A stretch of DNA of 64,000 nt from Chrysophaeum taylorii (lineage: Eukaryota; Sar; Pelagophyceae; Pelagomonadales; Pelagomonadaceae): assembly GCA_029834535.1 (NCBI GenBank), contig JAQMWT010000027.1, forward strand, positions 62,001-126,000, written 5' to 3'. The notes under the pieces are model-generated. The model did no database searches, was not told where the DNA came from, and saw only the letters and a program-made list of their open reading frames with translations. Shown piece by piece: positions 20,530 to 30,093 of the stretch. Both the position numbers and the translations under genes were made by a program. Within the stretch, counting starts at the first letter, position 1; each line of letters starts with the position of its first letter.

Positions 20530-20933
20530 TGGAGAGATTTGACCCTCTCCGGGTACATGGTAGAGACTGCGTGCAGTCTTAGGCGTGTACAGACCATTCC
20601 GCTTGCCACATGCTACTACACAAGGTAGGGATTTAAGCCCTAACTCCTTAAAGACATTAGGTCCCATAGAAGCGTTTACACTGACAACGAGGAACGAAGC
20701 CTCTGTTAATTAAACAGAAAGCCCCGTACCTGACGGTACGCACCTGGTGGCCTACTCCATGTTGGAAAAGAGCTTCAGACTGGGTTCTTCATACATTGTA
20801 GTCATGAAAAGTATAATTGCGGAAGGGGAAGGAAGGGTAAGGAGGGAAAGCCGTATTATGGAGAGAAAACCCTCTTGTAGAGATAGGTGTGAAATGTTCC
20901 AGTGTCGCACACATAATACTGTAGCTCTCTGGA
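20530..20933 (+). repeat. 3' LTR (copy C)
   Basis: 404 bp in the same orientation as copy A. The CGCCT target copy follows at 20934-20938. It differs from A mainly by point changes and fewer GGAAGGGGAA units. Confidence 0.88.
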
Positions 20934-21845
20934 CGCCTGCTTCAATCTTCCAGGGATCTACTGCGACTCCTCGCGCCGAGGTCAATGTCGAAACCACACC
21001 GTACTATCTTAACTCGGGTGCCGGTCCGCTACGAGTCCTTGCGCCGAGGTCGACGCAAACACCCCTCAACGAAGTTTTGGGACGGTGGCCTAAGCACGTG
21101 CCCTTAAGAGAGATGTGTAGGTTGATTTATTTTTAACACCGTCGGTCCGTGGGCGGATTCAAGTATGACGTCAAAAGTCCTCGACGGTTAAAAACCCCGT
21201 TTTGAGGCAAAACTTATTCAGCATCATAAGCTCCAAAAGCCAGAATGGACAAGCGCAGAGAGTAACAAAGAAAGAACGCAACGGGGGACGGCAGAAGTAG
21301 GAAGGGAGCTCGGCAAAATGGAGAAGTAGGAGCATGATAGCGAAGAAAGGTACAAGAAGGGGTGACGTAAGAGGAGTTCAAAGGAAAAGGAAAGATGCAT
21401 AGAGAGTAGCGGCAGGCGTGACTATGAAGAAAGACACGAGAAGATGACGCTAGGAGACGGTCGCAGCATGATGCCAGACATCCCAAACAGGCCGCCGTAA
21501 TTGTGGTCTGGGCAAGGCGACCAAATGTCGCGAGAACACAAGGTAAACATACGTCATAAACATCAACAGCACAAGCAACAATGAGGTCAATGAGCTCCGC
21601 CGGCAAACTACCGCGAGCGAAGTATTTTGGTGCGGGTGTGCCTAGAATTTGACACGCGGCGAGTGGAGTCCGCTGAGTGCTCCGGCGAATCGGTTGAACA
21701 TGGGACTTTGGACCGTGTCGCACCCTTGAAGTTACAAACGGAGGGACATTTCTTGCACCAACGCTGCCTTTCGATGCGATCCAGCGCCTCAAAGCGCAAA
21801 GTCGTGCCGGTGCGATACGGAGGCGACAACAACGTACGTGCATGA
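20934..21845. other. Non-coding/relic region right of the retrotransposon
   Basis: No intact gene. On the minus strand at about 21608-21925 a frame contains WCKKCPSVC and later SPEHSADSTRRVSNSRHTRTKIL. This resembles the Cys-Cys-His-Arg-His tail of LINE reverse transcriptases, but weakly. Confidence 0.35.
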
Positions 21846-22745
21846 ATGCCGGCTTCGAGTCGCTTGCTTGGTGGCACGAAGCGATATTTGGAGATTGTCG
21901 GGCGTCTAAAGAGCGGCCTGTCCAAGGATACGTCGTCGCGTCAGACACTCCAGCGCAAGCCGGATGGGGCGCGCTGTTCAACACCTCGGGAAAATGTCGA
22001 AGTGTTCCGTTCACACTTTACGACGCTTTATCATCGCTAGCCTTGTTTTGACGCAGGAGTCATTGAGGATATAGCTCAGCGGCCGATCCGTGATGAACTT
22101 GGTGTTGTACTGTCAGATAACGAGGTTAGTCGTGCGGTGCGGCACCTCAATCTTTTTAGCTGCTGGAGCAACTGGTGTACGTGCGGAGATATGGAGGACG
22201 CTCGCTGTTCGTCAGGTGCGTCTCAAGGGCCCAAATCGTGCCGACGACGTCGCGAGTTGACGACAAGGCTGGAGTCGATGGCATGCCGCGAGAACATTTT
22301 TTTGCGCGCAAAGTACGATCTTGAGAGTGTATCTATCTTGAGAGCGTCGGCGCCATTCACTGCCGCCGTGCGCTTTTTGAGGATGCTGTCGCGATGCGCG
22401 GTGAGAAGCTATAGGCAGCGATGGCCAGACGCCTTGTTTAAACACACCGCTTAAGACGCGGAACCGCGTCTCGGTGCTAGGCCCAATTGGGTGACCAGGG
22501 TATCGAGCAGGGCAGGGTCGTACGAGTCAGCCAACGACATGGTTCGCAAACTCTACGCAGCCGCACGCGTTCAATCATCTGACCACGCACGCCTCTCGGA
22601 AGACTACGATATGGGCCGACTCGATGACGCGCGTTTGAAACGACTTTCTCGGTTCTTTTCGGAGTGTGTGAAGGCGTCTAGTGATATTGTAGATGTTGTC
22701 TCTGGAAGATTTGCCGACGTGCTCTGCCTCACGCTCGAGTAGAAG
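21846..22745 (+). pseudogene. LINE-like reverse transcriptase relic (N-terminal RT part)
   Basis: Frame-broken fragments in the order typical of LINE RTs: RKPDGARCSTPRENVEVF with HFTTLY (about 21950-22035), then PIRDELGVVLSDNEVSRAVRHL (about 22080-22150), then DDKAGVDGMPREHFFARK (about 22260-22315), the KAxGxDG motif of RT domain 0/1. Stops and shifts separate them and no catalytic YADD box was found. It is a dead fragment. Confidence 0.5.
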
Positions 22746-22910
22746 GCGCGCGACATCGATGTCGCCGTGCTGGTTCGTACTGCGAATCGGCGAAGGGTGC
22801 CTAATTGGCGTCGTGTACTTTTAGCAGCATTCGTGTGACCTTGATGTCGCCGCGACGGGCCGCGATGTGGAGCCCCAACCCGGCGGTCTGCTGTGGAGCG
22901 GCACGAGCTG
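22690..22910 (-). pseudogene. Ankyrin-repeat fragment
   Basis: On the minus strand, LGLHIAARRGDIKVTRMLL (about 22890-22830) is followed, after a stop and shift, by QHGDIDVARLLLEREAEH (about 22770-22720). Both match the ankyrin consensus (LHxAAxxGHxxVxxLLL). Only two partial repeats remain, so it is probably a relic. Confidence 0.5.
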
Positions 22911-23639
22911 ACTTGGGCTATCGACCGCCGCCCGCACTCTATAGCCCAGGCAGCCCACCGTACGGCGGCTGTGACGGCCATTTTTTATATTATCCGCAAT
23001 CGCAACATAGCGGACACACGGGCCAAAAGAACGGCCTGTTACGCTGCGTGGTTGCATGACACCATGATTAGGCACATCACGCCGTTGATTCTGGTGGGGT
23101 TGCGACAAGGTACGCAACATCAGGAGCGGGGCGTAGCGCGTGAGCTGTCTACGACGCGCAAAAGATGTCTGTGGAGCTGCTCTACGGTCAGCGCTCTGTC
23201 GATGGGCTCTGAGTCACATGATGCCCCTCCTTTCCTCGTTCTCCCTCGCTTCAAATTGACTCACTCTTACCATCTTCGGCGGCCTCGATCAATCTTCTGC
23301 GTCTTCGCCGCCGAATGCGTTCTTGCCATTGGGTAGGTCCTCCGATCTCGATTCCCAGATACCCAATACCCATACATAAATAATGGAGGCAGACAGGCCA
23401 TTGATTAGTGTTGTCGTCATATACTGAAAAGTACTCAGAACGGACGCCGAAACGGACATTATTGTTAGTACGAATACAAAATTTCGGGATGTTTGTGCGC
23501 GCTAATCACTTTCGCGATTTTATTTTTTTGTCCGGCCCACAATTTTTGCCCGGGTGCGGCCACTTGTTTAGAATTTTGTATTGTTAGTACGAGGTATATG
23601 TCTGGGTGGTGCTAGCCACAACACAAACCCTAACCCTGC

Positions 23640-23850
23640 GATCGCTAACCGTTGGTTGCGATGGAGGACGGCGCCTAACGCTTGCTCCCTGCGGCGGCCC
23701 CGGCCGTCCCGGAGTGAGACGGTGCCTGCTCGCCTCCCGGGCTGGCCGGTTAGCACCCGGAAAGTCCGCGCTGGGATGGGGTTCGCTCGGTTGGGCAGAA
23801 CGCGACGGACAGGTCGATTGTTCGTGGACCAACACGTCCCGGCGGAGGCA
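23640..23850 (+). repeat. Diverged SINE-like sequence
   Basis: The core at about 23727-23790 aligns by eye with the S1-S3 SINE head (GCCTGCTCGCCTCCCGGG, then GGCCGGTTAGCACCCGGAA and GGGATGGGG). The rest differs and no (TTAG)n tail is seen. It is likely an older copy or a related subfamily. Confidence 0.5.
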
Positions 23851-24065
23851 GAGAGGCCATTGATTAGTGTCCGGTGTCCTCATATACAGAATCATATACT
23901 GGCAGATGTTTGTCTGTCTGTCTTTGAAGGTCGACTGCTAAGAGGGGTGTGTGTGTGTGGTGCATGAAGGATGTGGGTGGTTTTGTGGGGCAGGTCGACT
24001 CTCCCCCGAATCAACGTGCTGCGCAATACCGATAAGCCCCCTCCCGGCGTCTACACGTGCACTGT

Positions 24066-24126
24066 AGGTGAACTTACTGGGACCAGGTGAACTTACTGGG
24101 GTTAGAGATTTTGACTAGGTGAACTT
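24066..24126 (+). repeat. Three spaced copies of AGGTGAACTTA
   Basis: AGGTGAACTTACTGGG occurs twice, about 19-20 bp apart, and a third AGGTGAACTTA follows about 36 bp later. No gene is nearby and the role is unknown. Confidence 0.6.
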
Positions 24127-25396
24127 AGTCACGCGACCGCTCGCGATGCCAGCGCCATAAGCACACTCGACGCGAAGCGGCGGCCCTCACGTTCGCACTC
24201 TTCCCCCACCGTGGTCTTACGGTGCGTTGTGTCGCGTGTGAGGATGTGCCAGAAGGGCATAGCAGAGATCTCATAAAAATTAAAAAAAAAAAAAAAAGAA
24301 CATGATATCATAAAAAAGCAGATGTACGGGTACTGGAAAAAAAAAAAAGTCAGCGTCTCTCAACTGCACCTCTCAACTCGTTTCTTCATTATTATCATAT
24401 TTTATCGCTTCGAGAAAAAATAAAAAGGTTCGGTGGTCGATGCTGGTTACGTGGCAACGGCAAGAAGAGGCCCAAGCTTGATGTTGATAGCGGGGGGCGC
24501 GCAGGTGTCACACGAGCCCGTGGTGGTGGGTCTCGATGGGCGAGGAGCACCCCGTGTGCCCGCTCGCTGAAGGAAGGACCGCTTAAAACGGTGGTTTCCT
24601 CGTCGTTGACCCAGAAGAACGTGGGTCGGGTCGACTGGCATCGAGAAAACCGAATTTTACACCACGGCATTCGTTCGAGCTGATGCGAGACGACGATTCA
24701 TTTACGACCTCGCGCAGTGGTTGAATTGTACAGAGCGTTCCAGGCGCCCGCGTCGGCAAAACTCCCCCCAAATCTTCACCCAAAACTTCAGCTCGACGAT
24801 GTTGAAGCCTGCCGAGTTCCCTAAACTCAAAGCCGCTGTCGTTCCCAAGCGTCGCAATTATACAGTGCCACGGTTGTTGTCGGCGTGGTACCACATTTTG
24901 CACCATCTCGTGCTGCGCGGGGCTCGGAGTCACCGAATCACGTCCAGATAAGAGAATCCCCGAAGACAGCCTCTTTTGTCCTCTTAAAACAACTCCCACA
25001 AGTGCCCGTTCTACAGGAATGGTACAGCGACATGAACAACGCGGCAGTCCTTTTTACGTCGCCCAACGAGCTCATACATTTTGCCACTCCATCGAACAAA
25101 ACCCGCCGCGACCTCGCAGCCTATTATTCCGCTGCGAGGAGAACCGCAGCCTATTATTCCGCTGCGAGGAGAACCGCGACCTCAACTCGAGGATCTTCGC
25201 CGCATAACCCCCCAAAACCGCCAGGCACCCACACGCATCCCCCCCTTTTGGCAGTCGACCCTTAAAACCCCCAGATGATGACTTCGTCCAAGCGGCAATA
25301 TTCTACGCAACTTAAGTTGCGCGCCCCCACTCCACACAACATTTGATTACATTGAGTGAACTGCCAGGAAGACGACCTCCTCCCGACTTCCGATGA

Positions 25397-26266
25397 CTAA
25401 CTGTCCTCTTCCTCGTCGTCGTGGAGGGCGTCGTCCTGGGCGGCGACGGCGGTGGTGGTGGGTTCCTGGACCGGCTCCTCCGGGATGCTAGAGGGCGGGT
25501 AGAGCAAAGCCCCCGGGAGCGTCATGAGGGGCGCGGGCGCCATGACAGGGAGGTGTCGGGAGTCTTTCGCTGGAACGTAGTAGCCGTGGGGAGCTGGCGT
25601 CGGGATGAAGTGGGCGTCGGCCGTCGCGGCGACCGGACCGTAGTCGTAGTCGCACTGGTCCACGCGGGTCCGCTTGCGAGCCGGCTTGAGCCTAGCCTCG
25701 TCTCTCTCGGCATTCAATTTCATGAAATACTTCTGCGCGTGGCTCCGCACTTGGGGCTCGTTTCTCGTCGGCATCTTCTCGGCAATCTGCGTCCAGGACC
25801 TGCCGTATTGCGTCATTAGACTCAAAAACAACTTGTGCTCGTCCTCGCTCCAGCGTCCGCTGCGCACCGTGGTCGGCTTGGGCCGCGGCGGCGGGGACGG
25901 CGGCAGATCGATCGACGGCTGGACCTTCCAATAGCACAAGTGTTCCTCGAGTCTCTCCCGAAGCGCTTGCATGAGAGGCTGATCGTTCCGACCCACGGCC
26001 GCCGACAAGGAGTCGCACAGATGTTTCAGTTTCGCGCTCGCAAAGTTTGCGTCCGCCTGGCTGTCAAAGTCGCAGAACCCAAACCGGTAGATGTAGAGCC
26101 CCTGCTCGTTGGCTTGGAGCGACACGAGCTTTTCTCGGAGCATTGGAAAGTTGTCGGGGAAGGTGATGTGGATCGGAAAACGGAGGGGCCAATTCGCCTC
26201 TGACCGAAAAAAGGTCGACGGTTGCGGCGCGCTCGTTACGCGCGCCGGGGCCTGCTGCGACTCCAT
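25397..26266 (-). CDS. SHAQKYF-class single-MYB transcription factor
   Basis: 289 residues from the ATG at 26266; the frame is closed upstream by a TGA. The MYB/SANT repeat has GRWSEDEHKLFLSLMTQYGR, SWTQIAEKMPTRNEPQVRSHAQKYF and a trailing basic RKRTR. The SHAQKYF signature in helix 3 marks the CCA1/LHY-REVEILLE-like and related algal MYBs that bind DNA as a single repeat. The N-terminal third contains a helical segment (YIYRFGFCDFDSQADANF and beyond) of unknown role. The C-terminus is Pro/Ala-rich and then acidic, as in activation regions. Target genes cannot be inferred; a nuclear site is expected. Confidence 0.85.
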   Translation of the reverse strand: MESQQAPARVTSAPQPSTFFRSEANWPLRFPIHITFPDNFPMLREKLVSLQANEQGLYIYRFGFCDFDSQADANFASAKLKHLCDSLSAAVGRNDQPLMQALRERLEEHLCYWKVQPSIDLPPSPPPRPKPTTVRSGRWSEDEHKLFLSLMTQYGRSWTQIAEKMPTRNEPQVRSHAQKYFMKLNAERDEARLKPARKRTRVDQCDYDYGPVAATADAHFIPTPAPHGYYVPAKDSRHLPVMAPAPLMTLPGALLYPPSSIPEEPVQEPTTTAVAAQDDALHDDEEEDS

Positions 26267-26290
26267 CAACCTCTTCTGATGCAACAACAA

Positions 26291-27794
26291 TCGTCGTATC
26301 CCTCAGCATAAGGATTCATGGTATCACTTGTGGTAAAAAATCAATTGGGATTTGAGTCGGGGGCCTGGGAAACCGCGACTCAGACTTTCGTACCGACACC
26401 TTTACCCTGATCGCCAACCATCATGAGCCTTTCGCGATCCCGGCGTAGGTTGACGCCTGTTCGCCTCCCGAGCGGGCCGGTTGGCAGCCGGAACATTCGT
26501 AGTGGGACGGGGTATGGCCGGGGGTGCAGACGGAAAACATTATCGACGAGTTGGTTGTCAGTCACATCGCGGTCTCCTCGTCGCATGGCGACAAGCCTGA
26601 TGATCACTCTCCGCCTACCCACCTTTCGGCGCCCCCCGTTTACAAACCCGTGATTCCGGACTGGCTCCTGTCGGTCCGGCCGGCTCCCATGCACGGGAGA
26701 GGTCTGCAGTTAGTTGGTTAGTTAGTTAGTTAGTTACCCTCACACATCAAAGGACGGACCGCGGACGGGCCCAAATTGCGCCGTCCATAAGCTTCGCATG
26801 ACCGCGACGGCGCCCGCCAGCCTGGTTCCAGTTCCAGGAGGACGTGAGTCGCCGCGCTACTTTTTACCGAGGCGGCGGGGCTGAGGTCGGATGCCGTTGC
26901 CGCCGCGGCGGCGAAGATTTGTGAACGAAAGAATGCGACGACGACGACGGCGACGACGCTGAAGATGTGGTAGGCTCCAAGCTCGGAGAAGTCCATGTGT
27001 GAAGCGATGGAATATCAGGCGAGGGCAAAACACGCGTTCGGGGAGGAACAAGCTCTGGAGATCATGCTTTGGCCTTTGGACGCACGACGGCGTAGGGCGC
27101 TTGGAGTCAATCAAAAATGCCGCGCCAATGGATCGTGAGAAGTTGATTATTGAAGCGCGCGTTGTCGGCTGATTTTTTTTCATGCACGTTGCCGATACGA
27201 GGTCGCGTCGCATGGCAGGTGCGAAGCGCTAGTGTCCTTTGTACTCGTCATGGGCAGGTGATACGCCCAGGAGTCATCACTCTAGGGTGGCGGCTGTGTC
27301 GCAGCGCGTTTCGTCGAGAAGGTTGTATTCGTTCAAGATCAAATCCATTTGTGCCAGTGGCGCTTCCTCGTGGACGGACGGACGGACGGACGGACGGACT
27401 GACTTTGGGGAGACGAGCTGCGCATGTTTTCTTCATACCCTTCTTACAAGAAGGCCCTTCGCAGGTCTTACTAGATTGCACCTCTTTTATGATCGCCTCG
27501 CCAGCTCAGTCAATGAGCTTACAAACCTTATCAAAAGAAAAGACGTTTCGAAAATGCGGTTCATGCATGCATGCATGCATGATTGCATGCGGCACACCAG
27601 ATGAGACGCAGCAGCGATGTGGCGATATCAATCGGTGCTATTTGTACCGAAGAGACCGAAAAGTGTCGTCGTCGTCTTTGTCGTCTTTGTCGTCTTTGTC
27701 GAATCGCAACGTCAATAAAAAAGACCGCATCATCGAAGAAGAGATCACAAATTCCCCTCCGTCCTTTCTCCAAAGGCAAGAAGGTGGAGGGATT
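26291..27794. other. Intergenic region containing SINE S2 and microsatellites
   Basis: Apart from the SINE, it holds (ACGG)n at about 27371-27400, (GCAT)n at about 27560-27590 and (TCGTCTTTG)n at about 27664-27698. A minus-strand 88-codon ORF (26996-26730, start MDFSELGAYHIFSVVAVVVV) has one hydrophobic segment but no recognised homology. Confidence 0.5.
26446..26736 (+). mobile_element. SINE copy S2
   Basis: About 290 bp in plus orientation. It starts TAGGTTGACGCC, perhaps a few bases earlier with CCCGGCG as in S3. It ends in (TTAG)n at about 26708-26736. The body is closely similar to S1. No clean target duplication was seen. Confidence 0.8.
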
Positions 27795-29444
27795 TTAGAC
27801 GCGGGCAACCGTCTTCTTTTCGTCGCCGGGGAGTCGGGAGTCGGGATCTCGAAGAGGGGGGGGATCTTGGTCTATCCCAAGAAAATGTCGGATCTCGGCT
27901 TTGATGGGGAGGTCCCCGAGGTCGCGGTAGGGCCGCGCGGGGTCTCGCAGGGGTTGGAAGACGTCGTCGCCGTCGCCAAAGAAGGGGACGACGGACTGGA
28001 GGAGCGTCGAGCCCCTCGTTATCGAAAAAAAGGCGATGAACGAGACGAGCTTGATCGCGATCTGCGGGGGTAGGTTGAAGAACATTTTAAGGCCAAAACC
28101 GAGGCGACCGAGCCTCGTCTCGTGGTGGTGGTTGCCCGGGAGACCTGGCCAGAAGGCGAGGAAGCCGGCCCATACGTCCTGGGGAAGGGCGAAAAACGCG
28201 TTAAACCAGCCCCTCAGTTCGGGGGCATCGAGGCCGAGGAGAAACTCCCCCCCAAAGAGTGCGAAATCGCGCTGGAGTTTTGTGGTACGGCCCCAGAGCG
28301 CCGCGTAGGCCGCGGCCGCCGCGGCGTCGGGTGTTTCGCCGTTGCGCAGGCTCGTCCCGAGGGCAGAAGCGACGTCTCCGGAGGCGGCGAGCGCGCGACA
28401 GAGCTGATAGCCGGTCGCCGGGTGGACGAGGCCGGCGGCCGCGCCGAAAGCAACGACGCGCTGGCGCGGGTCGGGAAGGGGCCCGCCCATCGGGATGTAG
28501 CAGAGCTCGACCTCCTCCTTCGGCCCCACGAGCCTGACCCCTAGGCGGTCGAGGCGTCGGTCGAGGCGTCGTTCGCACTCGGCCATCGAGAGCGCCGGCC
28601 TCGAGACGAGGACCGTCTCCTCGAAAAACACTTTTTTCCCATCAAGAGGCATCACGTACACAAAAGTCGGCGGGAAGGGCTCCTCGCCGTCGAGGTGGTC
28701 CGTGCGGTAGTCGAACAAGACCATCGCGTTTCGGTCGTACGGGCAGCCTTCGACGTCCGCGGCAAAGCCGTAGGCAATCTGGTATACCGGAGATGGCTCG
28801 GGACCGCGCGTCGTGAGCGTCGACTCGACGCCCGTCGCGTCCACGACCACTTTGGCCCTCACGTCCCCCGACGATTTGAGCTTGAGGGTCGTGCCGTCGA
28901 GATCGTGCGCGACGTTTCCCGTCGAGTAGACGTTCGAACACCAGTCGCTCGCGCGCGCCTCGACTGTTCCACGAATTTTTGTGACCGCCGGGTCGGCGCG
29001 GAGTCGGCGCCGGAGGGCTTCGCGGTCGACGCGGCTGTAGCCGCGCTCGATGCGCGTTCTTTCGTCGTTCTCGCGGCCCCACGACCCCCCGAAGAAGCAG
29101 TCCGTCACCGGCCACGAGTTGGACACGCACGACCCGAGATCCAGATCCTCGAGATCCGCAGCGAGCTTCTCCCACTCGTCCGTCCACACGCCGTAGTTGT
29201 TCGTCCAGGGGGCATCAAAGTCGGGGGATATCAGCCCGACCTTGAGACCCTCGGAGTGCGCGAGCCTCCACGCCAGCACCGACCCGGCGGGACCGGCCCC
29301 GACGACGGCCACGTCGAGAGAGCATCCACTATTCTCGCTGCTGCTTCGGATGGGACCCAGCCGCCGACGCACCCCCGCGGGCTGCGTCCAGGCGCCGACG
29401 ACTGTTGCACCCAGTGACAACAAAAGCATAGGCTTCAACAGCAT
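27795..29444 (-). CDS. Lycopene beta-cyclase, plastid-targeted
   Basis: 549 residues. Enzymes of this family cyclise lycopene ends to beta-ionone rings in carotenoid synthesis. Diagnostic motifs are the dinucleotide-binding VAVVGAGPAGSVLAWRLA (about residues 48-65), PWTNNYGVW, MVLFDYRTD, FFEETVLVSRPALS, IPMGGPLPDPRQRVVAFGAA and GLVHPATGYQ, all in family order. The N-terminus MLLKPMLLLSLGATVVGAWTQP looks like a signal peptide followed by an aromatic at the cleavage site and a basic transit-like stretch (VRRRL). That is the bipartite pattern for plastids of secondary red origin. The start is only 41 bp from the divergent PAH2 gene. Beta rather than epsilon specificity is inferred. Confidence 0.92.
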   Translation of the reverse strand: MLLKPMLLLSLGATVVGAWTQPAGVRRRLGPIRSSSENSGCSLDVAVVGAGPAGSVLAWRLAHSEGLKVGLISPDFDAPWTNNYGVWTDEWEKLAADLEDLDLGSCVSNSWPVTDCFFGGSWGRENDERTRIERGYSRVDREALRRRLRADPAVTKIRGTVEARASDWCSNVYSTGNVAHDLDGTTLKLKSSGDVRAKVVVDATGVESTLTTRGPEPSPVYQIAYGFAADVEGCPYDRNAMVLFDYRTDHLDGEEPFPPTFVYVMPLDGKKVFFEETVLVSRPALSMAECERRLDRRLDRLGVRLVGPKEEVELCYIPMGGPLPDPRQRVVAFGAAAGLVHPATGYQLCRALAASGDVASALGTSLRNGETPDAAAAAAYAALWGRTTKLQRDFALFGGEFLLGLDAPELRGWFNAFFALPQDVWAGFLAFWPGLPGNHHHETRLGRLGFGLKMFFNLPPQIAIKLVSFIAFFSITRGSTLLQSVVPFFGDGDDVFQPLRDPARPYRDLGDLPIKAEIRHFLGIDQDPPPLRDPDSRLPGDEKKTVARV

Positions 29445-29485
29445 AATTTGTTAGTTAGTTTGGAACCCGAACCCGGCTGTTGGAG
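29445..29485. promoter_or_regulatory. 41-bp divergent intergenic promoter
   Basis: This is the whole space between the start codons of lycopene cyclase (minus) and the PAH2 protein (plus). It contains TTAGTTAGTTTGG. Core promoter elements must overlap transcribed sequence or coding DNA. Confidence 0.5.
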
Positions 29486-30049
29486 ATGGACCGGACGATG
29501 GTCCCGGCGATCGACTTCCTCGAGGCCGCCAAGCGAACGCTCGGGCGGAACCTCTATCAAACGCTCGTGAACTGTCTCAACTTGTCGGCGAAGCGCGGTA
29601 CGCCCGTCGCCGAGATCCGGGAGCAGGTCCAGGCCCTCCTCGGGTCTTACCCCGATCTCCTCGAGCGGTTTCGCACCTTTATCCCCGAGCGCGGCGAGGC
29701 CCGGGAGGGCGCGACTCCCGGGGCCGCTATCGTCATCGACTCGGACGACGAGGAGGTCGAGATCCTCGGCTCGCGCGGCGCGAACGCCCTCGCCGATTAT
29801 CCGCACCCCCGACATGCGTGCGTCCTCGTGCCATTTCCCCTTACGAGCCGACCCGACCGCGGAGCCCGCGCGCGCGCCTGCTGCCAACGCTGCTACTGCG
29901 TCCTCTGCGACCTCCCCGCGGCCGACTGTCCCTACTGGCCTCTGCACGCCGTCGCCACGGATACCGCCCCGTGGCGCGCGATCCGCGAGGCTCTCAAGCG
30001 ACCCGACGCCCCGCCCTCCCCCAAACGACGACGCCGCTTCCGATCCTGA
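29486..30049 (+). CDS. PAH2-domain protein with C-terminal Cys cluster (nuclear corepressor-like)
   Basis: 187 residues from the ATG at 29486. The N-terminus (AIDFLEAAKRTLGRNLYQTL to LLERFRTFIPE, about 8-70) is a paired amphipathic helix as in Sin3 corepressors and the plant proteins that share it. An acidic segment with a SUMO-interaction-like IVIDSDDEEVEIL follows. The C-terminal half has CCQRCYCVLCDLPAADCPYW and HAVATDTAPWRAIRE, matching a Cys-rich module found with PAH2 in plant RPM1-interacting-type nuclear proteins. A basic tail PKRRRRFRS ends it. A chromatin role is inferred. The gene converges with its minus-strand neighbour, leaving 44 bp. Confidence 0.75.
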   Translation: MDRTMVPAIDFLEAAKRTLGRNLYQTLVNCLNLSAKRGTPVAEIREQVQALLGSYPDLLERFRTFIPERGEAREGATPGAAIVIDSDDEEVEILGSRGANALADYPHPRHACVLVPFPLTSRPDRGARARACCQRCYCVLCDLPAADCPYWPLHAVATDTAPWRAIREALKRPDAPPSPKRRRRFRS

Positions 30050-30093
30050 CGACGACGACGACGACGACAAAGACCTTGTTGTTGTTGTTGTGA

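Larger units (their letters stand above)
9072..20933 (+). mobile_element. Copia-type LTR retrotransposon carrying a DNA methyltransferase, 11.86 kb
   Basis: The element starts at TGGAGAGA (9072) and ends at TCTCTGGA (20933). It is flanked by a 5-bp direct repeat CGCCT at 9067-9071 and 20934-20938, as expected for a Copia integrase. Direct LTRs are 9072-9490 and 20530-20933. Inside, on the plus strand, are a C5-methyltransferase-integrase ORF, RT and RNase H, and a coiled-coil ORF. On the minus strand is a gag-protease module. A third LTR copy (17128-17525) lies inverted between them. The block is clearly AT-richer than host genes. Single in-frame stops, frameshifts and a nested SINE show this copy is decaying. 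The LTRs are similar but not identical, so the insertion is not brand-new. Confidence 0.85.
22911..25396. other. Gene-poor region with repeats
   Basis: About 2.5 kb without a convincing gene. It holds a diverged SINE-like block (about 23640-23850), two telomere-like CCCTAA units at about 23625-23637, three copies of AGGTGAACTTA (about 24066-24125), A-rich runs at 24280-24350, and a 33-bp tandem duplication (about 25108-25173). Confidence 0.55.

Noticed and set aside
22065-22085. tRNA D-arm-like ATAGCTCAG
   Set aside because: It lies within LINE RT coding relic sequence and has no matching anticodon or T arms.
23620-23640. Telomere
   Set aside because: Only two CCCTAA units embedded in unique sequence. 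At most an interstitial trace.
27150-28073. 307-codon plus-strand ORF upstream of and overlapping lycopene cyclase
   Set aside because: It spans three microsatellites and the cyclase 3' end antisense, and contains only repeat-derived low complexity.
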